From Chloroflexota bacterium (GTDB lineage Bacteria; Chloroflexota; Anaerolineae; 4572-78; J111): a stretch of 64,000 bases of DNA. The notes under the pieces were generated by a model. It had not been told where the DNA came from. It did no database searches and saw only the letters and a list, made by a program, of their open reading frames with translations. Every line of letters starts with the position of its first letter. Position 1 is the first letter of the stretch. A program made the translations under genes and the position numbers. The stretch spans positions 32,253 through 96,252 of the forward strand of contig BOKF01000033.1 in the NCBI GenBank assembly GCA_016860845.1. The letters run 5' to 3'. Positions 16,931 through 24,516 of the stretch are shown piece by piece.

Positions 16931-17007
16931 TAAAGGCACTCCAGGCGCCGAGTATAACATGCAACAGGGGGTTCGCAAAGCAGAATGAAGAGTTTTTGCC
17001 TCAAGAT

Positions 17008-17126
17008 AATCGCCTCAAATCACCCTTCGATACGGGCTTACGCCCTACTCAGGATGATTTGAGGCTCATAATCGCACCCTGAGTAGCCTTAAGCAAAGCG
17101 AAAGGCGTATCGAAGGGTGCGATTAC
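17008..17126. repeat. Nested palindromic repeat
   Basis: Nested complementary blocks: ATAATCGC with GCGATTA, CACCCTTCGATACG with CGTATCGAAGGGTG, CTACTCAGG with CCTGAGTAG, plus a local GCCTCAAATCA/TGATTTGAGGC pair. The result is a structured element of about 115 bp in the gap between two minus-strand genes. It has the look of a dispersed mobile palindrome. Confidence 0.65.
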
Positions 17127-17164
17127 AAAAACTCCGAACTCCGATTATTAGGAAAAAGGGCAGA

Positions 17165-17863
17165 CTAGGGGAAACGGCGCTGAATTTTCGCCGCGAGGTA
17201 GTGGCCGCTGGCAATGAACAGCACTCCAGCCGCCCCAAGGAGGGTCCACTGCCGCCAGGAAAGTTCCAGGCCGTACGCGCCAATCAAAGTGACCATCACC
17301 ATGCCTGGAAAGCGGCCCAGAAAATTGGCCCACCAGAAGCGCCAAAAAGAGATCAAACTCAGTCCGGCCAGGTAGTTGGTGGCGTTATGAGGCACAATGG
17401 GCAGCCAAAAACAGGTCAGGAAAAAGAAAAAGCCCTGCCGCTTGACGACGTGATGCCAGCGCTGCAAAAGGGGTTGCGGCAAAACGCGGCTGACCCAGGG
17501 CAAGCCGGCCCGCCGGGCGATGACAAAAGCCAACTGGCTGGCCCCTACGCCGCCCAGGGTATTGAGCACTAGGCCGAGAGGAAAACCATACAAATAACCG
17601 GCGGCGATCATCATGGCATGGCCGGGGATGGTTGCCGTTAGCACCTGGAAGGTGACAATGGCCAGGTACAACAGCGGCCCCCACCAGCCGAGCGGCTCAA
17701 GATAAGCCGTGACTGCCTCCCGGTCGCGGAAGAAGTGGAGCAGGTCGAGCAGTTGCTGGCGGCTGGCCCACAGCAGGGTCAAGACAAGCAGGGCCACCAG
17801 GCCGTAACACAGCCATTTAACGGTATGACCGTTGATTGATTTTTCACGCTCCACTTGACTCAT
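17165..17863 (-). CDS. TVP38/TMEM64 (DedA-like) family membrane protein
   Basis: The start ATG 17863 lies 1 nt after the stop of the glycosyltransferase gene and gives 232 aa. The longer frame to 17998 would overlap that gene and reads like non-coding. Six hydrophobic segments are visible. The family core is present: GHAMMIAAGYLYGFPLG (re-entrant loop region) and SRVLPQPLLQRW. FWLPIVPHNATNYLAGLS near 155 corresponds to the RxxP-N-x-x-x-Y-xxGL signature. Family members move phospholipids or undecaprenyl carriers across membranes. Last gene of the ATPase-rhomboid-GT2-TVP38 operon. Confidence 0.88.
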   Translation of the reverse strand: MSQVEREKSINGHTVKWLCYGLVALLVLTLLWASRQQLLDLLHFFRDREAVTAYLEPLGWWGPLLYLAIVTFQVLTATIPGHAMMIAAGYLYGFPLGLVLNTLGGVGASQLAFVIARRAGLPWVSRVLPQPLLQRWHHVVKRQGFFFFLTCFWLPIVPHNATNYLAGLSLISFWRFWWANFLGRFPGMVMVTLIGAYGLELSWRQWTLLGAAGVLFIASGHYLAAKIQRRFP

Positions 17864-17864
17864 C

Positions 17865-18527
17865 TTAACGCATCTGCCGGGTGCGCCACAGCAGGCGCAG
17901 GAAATTTTTGGTGTGCTGCACGGGCTGGATATGACTCGCTTCACCGGCGTAAATCGTCTGGATCGGCACCCAAGCCAACTTAAAACCACGCCGTACACAA
18001 ATTGTAATCATCTCGACTTCATACTCAAAACCCTGCTCCAAATTCCGGTCAAGCAGGGCGGACAGCAAACGGTGGCCGATCAGCCGGTAGCCCGATTGAT
18101 TATCAAATATGCGCTGCCCCACGGCCCAGGAATAGCCCAGACCACCCAACCAATTGGCCAGGCGGCGCACCGGCGGCATCTGGCTAAAATCGCGCCGGCC
18201 GATGATGAGATCGGCCGGCTGGGTTTGGTAGGCCTGGATAAACCTGGGAAGCTCCGCCGGGTTATGCTGGCCGTCGGCGTCGAGGGTAATCACGGCCTCA
18301 TACCCTTCGGCCATGGCCCAACGAAATCCGGCCTGCAGCGCCGCGCCTTTGCCCTGGTTAGGGTTCTGGATTAAGACGGTTGCGCCAGCAGCCTCGGCCT
18401 GGGCGGCAGTATCGTCAGTTGAGCCGTCGTCCACCACCAGCACCGGCAGGTGAACAAGCGCGCCGGCTACCACACCGGCGACCCGGAGCGACTCGTTGTA
18501 AGCAGGGACCAAAGCCAGAATAGTCAT
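17865..18527 (-). CDS. Family 2 glycosyltransferase (polyprenyl-phosphate glycosyltransferase type)
   Basis: 220 aa. GT-A fold motifs: LVPAYNE at 5-11, VVDDGSTDDT near 31-40, NQGKGAALQAGF near 57-68, ITLDADGQHNP near 81-91 (DxD metal site) and FDNQSGYRLI near 140. This resembles dolichyl-phosphate mannose synthase-like enzymes without the C-terminal membrane domain. It probably transfers a sugar from a nucleotide donor to a polyprenyl phosphate on the cytoplasmic face. It is translationally coupled to the TVP38 gene that follows, a lipid-translocation family member, so the pair may make and move a lipid-linked sugar. Confidence 0.88.
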   Translation of the reverse strand: MTILALVPAYNESLRVAGVVAGALVHLPVLVVDDGSTDDTAAQAEAAGATVLIQNPNQGKGAALQAGFRWAMAEGYEAVITLDADGQHNPAELPRFIQAYQTQPADLIIGRRDFSQMPPVRRLANWLGGLGYSWAVGQRIFDNQSGYRLIGHRLLSALLDRNLEQGFEYEVEMITICVRRGFKLAWVPIQTIYAGEASHIQPVQHTKNFLRLLWRTRQMR

Positions 18528-18539
18528 CAGAAACCTTTT

Positions 18540-19262
18540 TCAAAAATAAGGATAGCGCCTGGCCCGCTCGTAGAGCACCTGCTGCCGGTAGTCACGGGGA
18601 GGCTGGGGCACAAAGAGCATCAGGATCCAGGTCAGGATCATGCCCAGGACAAAGCCGCCGATGTGGGCAAAAAAGGCCACTCCGCCAGCAGACGCAGCCC
18701 CCAGGGAAGCCACGCCGTTAAACAATTGGACCACAAACCACAGGCCGATCACCAGCCAGGCCGGCCAGTCGGACCACATGCCGATGTAGAACAGGGGAAC
18801 AATCCCCCGCACCCGCACGCCGGGGAAAAGGACCAGATAGCTGCCCAACACCCCGGAAATCGCTCCACTCGCGCCCACCAACACAATCGGCGAGGTGGGG
18901 TCAATGACAACCTGGGAGAACGCGGCAGCAAAACCGCTGCCAAAATAAAGCACCAAATACAAGAGCCGCCCTAAGCGGTCTTCGACATTATCGCCGAAGA
19001 GATACAAGTAGAGCATGTTACTTAACAAATGCCCCCAGCCCGCGTGAAAGAACATGCTGCGGATGACATCCAAAATGGTCTCCAGCGAGAGGAGATTCCG
19101 GGAAACATTGGCCGGAACTACCGAGAGGTCGGTCAGGGCGGCGTCGAGGGCGGCGGGTGACAGGCTCAGTTCCCACAGAAAAACCAGGACATTGATCAGG
19201 AGCAGCAGGTAGGTGAGGATAGGAAAGCGGCGGGTTGGATTCATGTCTCTTAACGGCAACAT
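18540..19262 (-). CDS. Rhomboid family intramembrane serine protease
   Basis: 240 aa. The opening MLPLRDMNPTRR and first helix match rhomboids of the GlpG/Rom type. Motifs are FFHAGWGHLLSNMLYLYLFG near 72-91 (HxxxHxxxN), LVGASGAISGVLG near 127 with the catalytic Ser in GASG, and AHIGGFVLGM near 205 with the catalytic His. Seven hydrophobic segments are visible. It cleaves single-pass membrane proteins within the bilayer. It starts 3 bp after the P-type ATPase stop, so the two are co-transcribed. Confidence 0.92.
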   Translation of the reverse strand: MLPLRDMNPTRRFPILTYLLLLINVLVFLWELSLSPAALDAALTDLSVVPANVSRNLLSLETILDVIRSMFFHAGWGHLLSNMLYLYLFGDNVEDRLGRLLYLVLYFGSGFAAAFSQVVIDPTSPIVLVGASGAISGVLGSYLVLFPGVRVRGIVPLFYIGMWSDWPAWLVIGLWFVVQLFNGVASLGAASAGGVAFFAHIGGFVLGMILTWILMLFVPQPPRDYRQQVLYERARRYPYF

Positions 19263-19265
19263 TTA

Positions 19266-22022
19266 TTAACTCCTTTCACGGCGTCGCCCGATGAACTTTG
19301 CCACTTCAGACACCCACAAAACGATGGTGCTCAAACCCAGGCTGAGGGCCAAATCCTGGATGGATAAGGGGGTGGTCTCAAAAATGGGCTGCAAGAAGGG
19401 GACATAAATCACGGCCAGTTGTAACAAGAAGGTCGAAAGCAGCGCCCCGACCATGGCCCGGTTTGAGCCTAGCCCAATTGTAAAAAGCGAGTCGCGCTCG
19501 GAACGGACGGCCAGGGCAAAGAAGACCTGCGACATCACCAGGACGGTAAAGGTCATCGTTTGCCAGGAGGACTGCCCGGCCTGCCAGTAGAAATAGCCCA
19601 CGCCCAACGCCACCAGGGTCATCACCAGCCCCATGCTGATAATGGTGCGGACCATATCGGGACTGAAAACACCCCCCGTCGTCGAACGAGGCGGGCGGCG
19701 CATAATGTTCCGCTCGGCCGGTTCAACGCTCAAGGCCAGGGCGGGCAGGCCATCGGTGACCAGGTTCATCCACAAAATCTGCAAGGGCAGCAGCGGCAGG
19801 GGCATGCCCAGCAGCGGCCCCAGCAGCATCACCCCCAACTCGCTGGAATTGCAGCTCAACAGGTAGGCGATAAATTTGCGGATGTTGTCGAAGATGGTCC
19901 GGCCTTCTTCCACCGCAGCGACGATGGTGGCAAAGTTGTCGTCCAGCAGGACCATATCGGCGGCCTCCTTGGCCACATCGGTGCCGGTAATGCCCATGGC
20001 CACCCCAATGTCGGCCTTTTTCAGGGCCGGGGCATCGTTGACCCCGTCGCCAGTCATGGCGACGATGTGCTGCTGCTGCTGGTAAACCTCGACCAGGTTC
20101 AGTTTGTGCTCAGGGGCCACGCGGGCAAACACCGACACATCGCTGGCGGTCTCGGCCAGTTGCTCCAGCGAGAGCCGGTCCAATTCCTGGCCGGTCAAAA
20201 AGCGGTCGCCCTGGCTAATGCCCAACTCGCCAGCAATGTAGCGGGCGGTCAGGGGGTGGTCGCCGGTAATCATTACCGGGCGAATCCCGGCGCTGCGGCA
20301 GGTGGCAATGGCCTGCTTGACTTCCGGCCGGGGCGGGTCAATCATGCCAAACATACCCAGCAAAATCAGGTCGTGCTCCAGGGTTTCGGTGGTGAGTTCT
20401 GCCGGAACGGCGTCCAGGGGCCGCAGGCCCACCCCCAAAACGCGCATGCCGTTTTGGGCCAACTGGTCGTGGGCCGCCAGCAAGCGCTGCCGCCAGGTCT
20501 CGTCCAGCGGTTCCAGGCGGCCCTCGACCCAGACCTGGGCGGCAATCCCCAGCAAGCCGTCAATCGCGCCTTTGGTAAAGGCCACGTAAGCCGCCTCGGG
20601 ACGCGGTCGTCTGGCCCACACCTCGGCCAGACGGGCGGGCAAATCCTGATCAGAGGAGGGGCGGCGATGGACCGTTGTCATCCGCTTGCGCACCGACTCG
20701 AAGGGCAGTTCGGCCACCCGGGGCAGGAGCCGGTCCAGGTCGCTTTTGAGCAGCCCAAACTCGGAGGCGGCCAGCAGCAGCGCCCCCTCGGTCGAGTCGC
20801 CGACCACGTGGTAGGCGTCGGGTTTCTGGGGATCGGTTTGCAGCACGGCGTCGTTGCACAGCGCGCCACCAACCAGCAGCAGGTCGAGCGTCGGCTGGAT
20901 GGCCGGGGCAGCCATTTGCCCGTCGGCCCTGGCAACCTCCCAACCCGCCCCATCCAACCGTTCGATCAGGTCAATGTGGTGGTTGGCAATGTCAAGCACG
21001 GTCACGGTCATCTTATTCTGGGTCAGGGTGCCGGTCTTGTCGGAGCAGATGACCGTCACCGAGCCGAGGGTTTCCACGGCCGGCAGCCTGCGGATGAGGG
21101 CGCGGCGTTGCAGCATGCGCTGCGCCCCCAACGACAGCGCCACCGTGACCACCGCCGCCAGCCCTTCCGGCACGGCGGCAACGGCCAGGCTGACCGCAGT
21201 CAGAAAGACCTCGCTCAACGCTTCACCGCGCAGCAAGCCCAGGGCAAAAATCACCGCGACGATCACCAGGGCCACCCCTGCCAGCACCATCCCCAGCCGG
21301 TTCAGCCGCTGTTGCAGCGGGGTCGGTTCTTGTTCGACCGTTTGGATCAAATTGGCAATGTGACCCAGTTCCGTCTGCATCCCGGTCGTGGTGATGACCG
21401 CCTGACCGTGCCCATAACTGACCACCGTACCCATATAGACCATATTGCGCCGGTCGCCCAGGCTCTCTTCGGTTGAGTACACTACGCCCGCGTCTTTTTC
21501 CACTGCCTCTGACTCGCCGGTCAGGGCGGCTTCCTCCAGCCGCAGGTTGGCGCTTTCCAGCAGGCGGCCGTCGGCGGGAACCTTATTACCTGTCTCCAGC
21601 AGCACCACATCGCCGGGAACCAGATCGCGCGAGGAGATTTCCTGGACCTGGCCCTCCCGGCGGACCTTGACCACCGGCACGGCCAACTGCTTCAGCGCGG
21701 CCATTGATTGCTCGGCCTTGTACTCCTGGCGAAAACCCAATGCCGCGTTGAGCACGACAATAGCCAGGATGACCCCGGCATCCAGCCAATCGCCCAAAAA
21801 GAAGGAGATAACGGCCGCGACGATGAGGATTATCGTCATCACATTGGTCAATTGTTCCAGCAGGATTTTCCAGGGACTTTTCAAGCCCTGCTCGATCAGG
21901 GCATTGGGACCGTACTGCTCCAGACGGCGACTCACCTCGGCCTGGGTTAGGCCCGTGATGGCATCCGTGTTGAGCTGCTGCAAAACCTCATCAAGATGCA
22001 GTTGATACCAGTTGCTCGTCAT
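19266..22022 (-). CDS. Cation-translocating P-type ATPase (type II, calcium-ATPase-like)
   Basis: 918 aa, typical of P2 pumps. An N-terminal cation-ATPase domain (about 5-75) comes first, then the actuator with LTGES near 168, the phosphorylation site ICSDKTGTLTQNK near 327, the nucleotide-binding part with FTKGAIDGLL near 485, and the hinge TGDGVNDAPALKKADIGVAMG near 640-660. Ten membrane helices and a C-terminal cation-ATPase domain complete the fold. The membrane residues PEGL in helix 4 and NSSELG and NLVTDGLPALAL in helices 5 and 6 fit calcium or manganese export. The ion is inferred. It heads a four-gene minus-strand operon. Confidence 0.93.
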   Translation of the reverse strand: MTSNWYQLHLDEVLQQLNTDAITGLTQAEVSRRLEQYGPNALIEQGLKSPWKILLEQLTNVMTIILIVAAVISFFLGDWLDAGVILAIVVLNAALGFRQEYKAEQSMAALKQLAVPVVKVRREGQVQEISSRDLVPGDVVLLETGNKVPADGRLLESANLRLEEAALTGESEAVEKDAGVVYSTEESLGDRRNMVYMGTVVSYGHGQAVITTTGMQTELGHIANLIQTVEQEPTPLQQRLNRLGMVLAGVALVIVAVIFALGLLRGEALSEVFLTAVSLAVAAVPEGLAAVVTVALSLGAQRMLQRRALIRRLPAVETLGSVTVICSDKTGTLTQNKMTVTVLDIANHHIDLIERLDGAGWEVARADGQMAAPAIQPTLDLLLVGGALCNDAVLQTDPQKPDAYHVVGDSTEGALLLAASEFGLLKSDLDRLLPRVAELPFESVRKRMTTVHRRPSSDQDLPARLAEVWARRPRPEAAYVAFTKGAIDGLLGIAAQVWVEGRLEPLDETWRQRLLAAHDQLAQNGMRVLGVGLRPLDAVPAELTTETLEHDLILLGMFGMIDPPRPEVKQAIATCRSAGIRPVMITGDHPLTARYIAGELGISQGDRFLTGQELDRLSLEQLAETASDVSVFARVAPEHKLNLVEVYQQQQHIVAMTGDGVNDAPALKKADIGVAMGITGTDVAKEAADMVLLDDNFATIVAAVEEGRTIFDNIRKFIAYLLSCNSSELGVMLLGPLLGMPLPLLPLQILWMNLVTDGLPALALSVEPAERNIMRRPPRSTTGGVFSPDMVRTIISMGLVMTLVALGVGYFYWQAGQSSWQTMTFTVLVMSQVFFALAVRSERDSLFTIGLGSNRAMVGALLSTFLLQLAVIYVPFLQPIFETTPLSIQDLALSLGLSTIVLWVSEVAKFIGRRRERS

Positions 22023-22128
22023 TATTCCAGCCTCAAATAGTTTACTTTCAAACCGAATCGCACTAAAATAGGACCAGTTTTCTGATTATAATAACCTTAA
22101 CCAGTCAAGCGAATCCAAAGAGGGAAGT

Positions 22129-22818
22129 ATGGATAAAAAAACAGCGATGTTGTGTATCCGCATTGCCCATGCCGCCTATGGCCGGGGCTTTGATATGAAA
22201 GATTTCCAATTATTGGGCCGCTTTGAAAACGCCGGGACCGATACCCAGGGCATCTTTGGGACAGCCTTTGGCAACACGCTTATCCTGGCTTTTCGCGGCT
22301 CCGAAGAAACCGGCATTGCCGATTGGATCCGTGATCTAAAATTTTTACCGGCCGATTTTGCCTACGGGGAAAAGGGCAACACAACCCTCAAAGTTCATCA
22401 TGGCTTTATTGAAGCCTATAACTCGGTTCGTGAGGCGATGTTCAAGGTAGCTAAAGAGACAGCCCATAAGCAAATCATCTGCACCGGGCACAGCCTGGGC
22501 GGCGCGCTGGCAACTCTGTGCGCGCTGGATGTTAAGTACAATTTGCCCGATAAGGTGGTCAGCGTCTATACCTTTGGATCGCCCAAAGTTGGAAATGAAG
22601 CCTTTGCCAAGTTCTACAATAAGCACGTTCCCCAAACATACCGCATTGTCAACGGGGTAGACCTTGTGCCTGCGCTTCCGCCCGATATTCCGCTGGTCGT
22701 TAATTATGAACACGTCGGTGAGTTACATCACCTGGGTGATCTTCAAGCCAGCCAGGTCAGCGCCGACGCCGGACTGTGTCATCTGCCGGCCAATTACATC
22801 AGGTGCCTGGAAGTTTGA
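22129..22818 (+). CDS. Class 3 lipase family protein
   Basis: 229 aa with no signal peptide, so probably cytoplasmic. Alpha/beta hydrolase motifs: AFRGSEE near 54 (oxyanion region) and the nucleophile Ser122 in TGHSLGGALA. Asp near 177 sits in VNGVDLVPALP, and His residues near 196-199 sit in GELHHLG, completing the triad. GAGGGAAGT just before ATG 22129 is a good ribosome-binding site, and a TATAAT lies at 22087. The substrate is unknown; family members hydrolyse triacylglycerols or other acyl esters. Confidence 0.88.
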   Translation: MDKKTAMLCIRIAHAAYGRGFDMKDFQLLGRFENAGTDTQGIFGTAFGNTLILAFRGSEETGIADWIRDLKFLPADFAYGEKGNTTLKVHHGFIEAYNSVREAMFKVAKETAHKQIICTGHSLGGALATLCALDVKYNLPDKVVSVYTFGSPKVGNEAFAKFYNKHVPQTYRIVNGVDLVPALPPDIPLVVNYEHVGELHHLGDLQASQVSADAGLCHLPANYIRCLEV

Positions 22819-22860
22819 GAGCAACCTTGATTTTCATTTCGACCTGTTGATGGATAAAAA

Positions 22861-22905
22861 TGATGCGTGATGCGTGACCTTTTACGCATCACGTATCACG
22901 CATCA
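22861..22905. repeat. Palindrome between convergent genes
   Basis: Arms TGATGCGTGATGCGTGA (22861-22877) and a complementary stretch (about 22882-22905) with one mismatch. The ATGCGTGA word is itself repeated. It may act as a terminator for the convergent pair but lacks a T tract. Confidence 0.6.
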
Positions 22906-22941
22906 AGCACCCACCTGTATCTCTGTGGTCGTTCAATATCT

Positions 22942-24513
22942 TTACGGCGCAGCGTCAGGAATCCACAGCTTTTGGCCGATTTCGATCAGGTCAGGATTGG
23001 TGATGACCGTAAAACTGCTGTCATCTTTGGCTTTGGCGTTGGTCGCCTCGACAATGACCGGGTACTGCATCATATCATTGTAGAATTTGAGAGCCAGTTT
23101 GCTCAGCCAGTCGTCGGCCTGGACGATGTAGGCTTGACCTTTCTCCTCCTCAGTCACCGTCAATTTGACCGACTTGGAGGTGGCTAGAATCTTGCCATCG
23201 GCATCAACACTTTGCACCTGGATCTCGTAGTCACCTCCAGGACTTAGCTCCGTGTCCAGGCTCCATTTGCCGTCGTCCCCTACCGTCGCTTTGCCGACAA
23301 CCTGGCCGTCAACCACAACCTCGACCTGGGAACCCGGTTCCCCACTACCGGTCAATGTGACCGGCCCGGCGGTTAGTCCCTCCCCTGGTTGGTCAAGGGT
23401 TGGCGGGGTCACCACCGTCAAAGCGGCAGGTTCAGAGGCAGCTAATACTTTACCGGCCGCATCAACATTTTGGACGCCGATCTGATAGTCACCCGACTCA
23501 GGCAAATCGGCGGTGTAACTCCACGTCCCATCGCTGCCCACCGTCGTCTTTCCGACCACCTGCCCATCAATCACAATCTCTACCTCTGACCCCGGCTCCC
23601 CCGTGCCGGTGAGAGTTACTGGCCCACCGGTCAAACCGCCGCTGGGTAGGTCGAGAGTGGGTGGGGTCGCTTTCTCCGCCACAGTTAGGTTAACTGGCTC
23701 TGAGGCGGCTAACACTTGCCCATCGGCATCCACGCTTTGCACGGTGATCTCGTAATCACCCGACCGACTTAGCTCCGTGTCCAGGCTCCATTTGCCGTCG
23801 TCCCCTACCGTCGCTTTGCCGACCACCTGGCCATCAATCACCACCTCAACCTGGGAACCCGGTTCCCCGCTGCCGGTCAATGTGACCGGCCCGGCGGTTA
23901 GCTCCTCACTTGGTTGGTCCAGGGTTGGCGGTGTGGCAGGAGGCGCCGTTACGGTCAGAGCGACCGGTTCAGAGGCGGCGATCACCTGGCCATCCGCATC
24001 CACATTCTGGACGCCGATCTGATAATCACCCGGCTCAGGCAAATCGGCGGTGTAGCTCCACGTACCGTCGCCGCCAACCGTCGTCTTTCCGACCACCCGG
24101 CCATCAATCACAATCTCTACCTCTGACCCCGGCTCCCCTGTGCCGGTCAGAACGACCTGGCCCGGCGTCACTTCGCCGCCGGGAAGGTTGACCACGGGCG
24201 CAGCAATTTCGGCTTCAGCCGTGGCTTCAACCGTCGCGGGGGCAGTGGTCGCCGTTGGTTCGGGAGTTGCGGTCGGCGGCGGCTCGGTGGGGGCAGTGGT
24301 CGCCGTTGGCGGTGGGGCCGTCGTTGGCGACGGAGTCGCAGAGGGAGCGGTCGTCACTGTTGGCTCGCTGGTGGCCTGAGCTACAGCCGGCGGATTTTCC
24401 ACAGGCGGCAGCAGGAACCAGGTCAAAAAGAGCAATATGACCAGAATGAGGAAAGTGATCCCCTTGAAAATATCAAACTTTTTAATCTCTTTAGCCGTAC
24501 GATACTGCTTCAT
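22942..24513 (-). CDS. Membrane-anchored protein with four Ig-like modules and a C-terminal LysM domain
   Basis: 523 aa. A single N-terminal helix (about 18-36) is followed by a Thr/Pro/Ala-rich linker. Four modules of about 87 residues cover about 105-455. Each begins near GPVTLTGxGEPGSxVEVVIDG, contains a WSY or WSL core, and ends in EPVxLTV. Two types alternate A-B-A-B. Residues about 458-520 form a LysM-like domain (AYIVQADDWLSKLALKFY, then IEIGQKLWIP), as in YgaU-like proteins. It probably sits outside the membrane, spanning and binding cell wall. It lies 3 bp after the five-repeat HhH gene, so the two form an operon. Confidence 0.7.
   Translation of the reverse strand: MKQYRTAKEIKKFDIFKGITFLILVILLFLTWFLLPPVENPPAVAQATSEPTVTTAPSATPSPTTAPPPTATTAPTEPPPTATPEPTATTAPATVEATAEAEIAAPVVNLPGGEVTPGQVVLTGTGEPGSEVEIVIDGRVVGKTTVGGDGTWSYTADLPEPGDYQIGVQNVDADGQVIAASEPVALTVTAPPATPPTLDQPSEELTAGPVTLTGSGEPGSQVEVVIDGQVVGKATVGDDGKWSLDTELSRSGDYEITVQSVDADGQVLAASEPVNLTVAEKATPPTLDLPSGGLTGGPVTLTGTGEPGSEVEIVIDGQVVGKTTVGSDGTWSYTADLPESGDYQIGVQNVDAAGKVLAASEPAALTVVTPPTLDQPGEGLTAGPVTLTGSGEPGSQVEVVVDGQVVGKATVGDDGKWSLDTELSPGGDYEIQVQSVDADGKILATSKSVKLTVTEEEKGQAYIVQADDWLSKLALKFYNDMMQYPVIVEATNAKAKDDSSFTVITNPDLIEIGQKLWIPDAAP
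23230..24150. repeat. Higher-order direct repeat within the Ig-like/LysM gene
   Basis: Two-module units repeat with a period of about 525 bp. For example, the segments starting near 23252 and 23777 are nearly identical at the DNA level over more than 100 bp. This points to duplication of an A-B unit rather than of single modules. Confidence 0.75.
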
Positions 24514-24516
24514 AGA

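Noticed and set aside
19560..21476. A 638-codon open frame on the plus strand
   Set aside because: It is exactly antisense to the P-type ATPase gene, with composition (Gly, Gln, His, Arg) typical of a shadow frame and no ribosome-binding site or domain.
23230..24150. Regularly spaced repeats suggesting a CRISPR array
   Set aside because: The repeats are long, divergent and in-frame modules of a coding gene, with no short constant repeat and spacer pattern.
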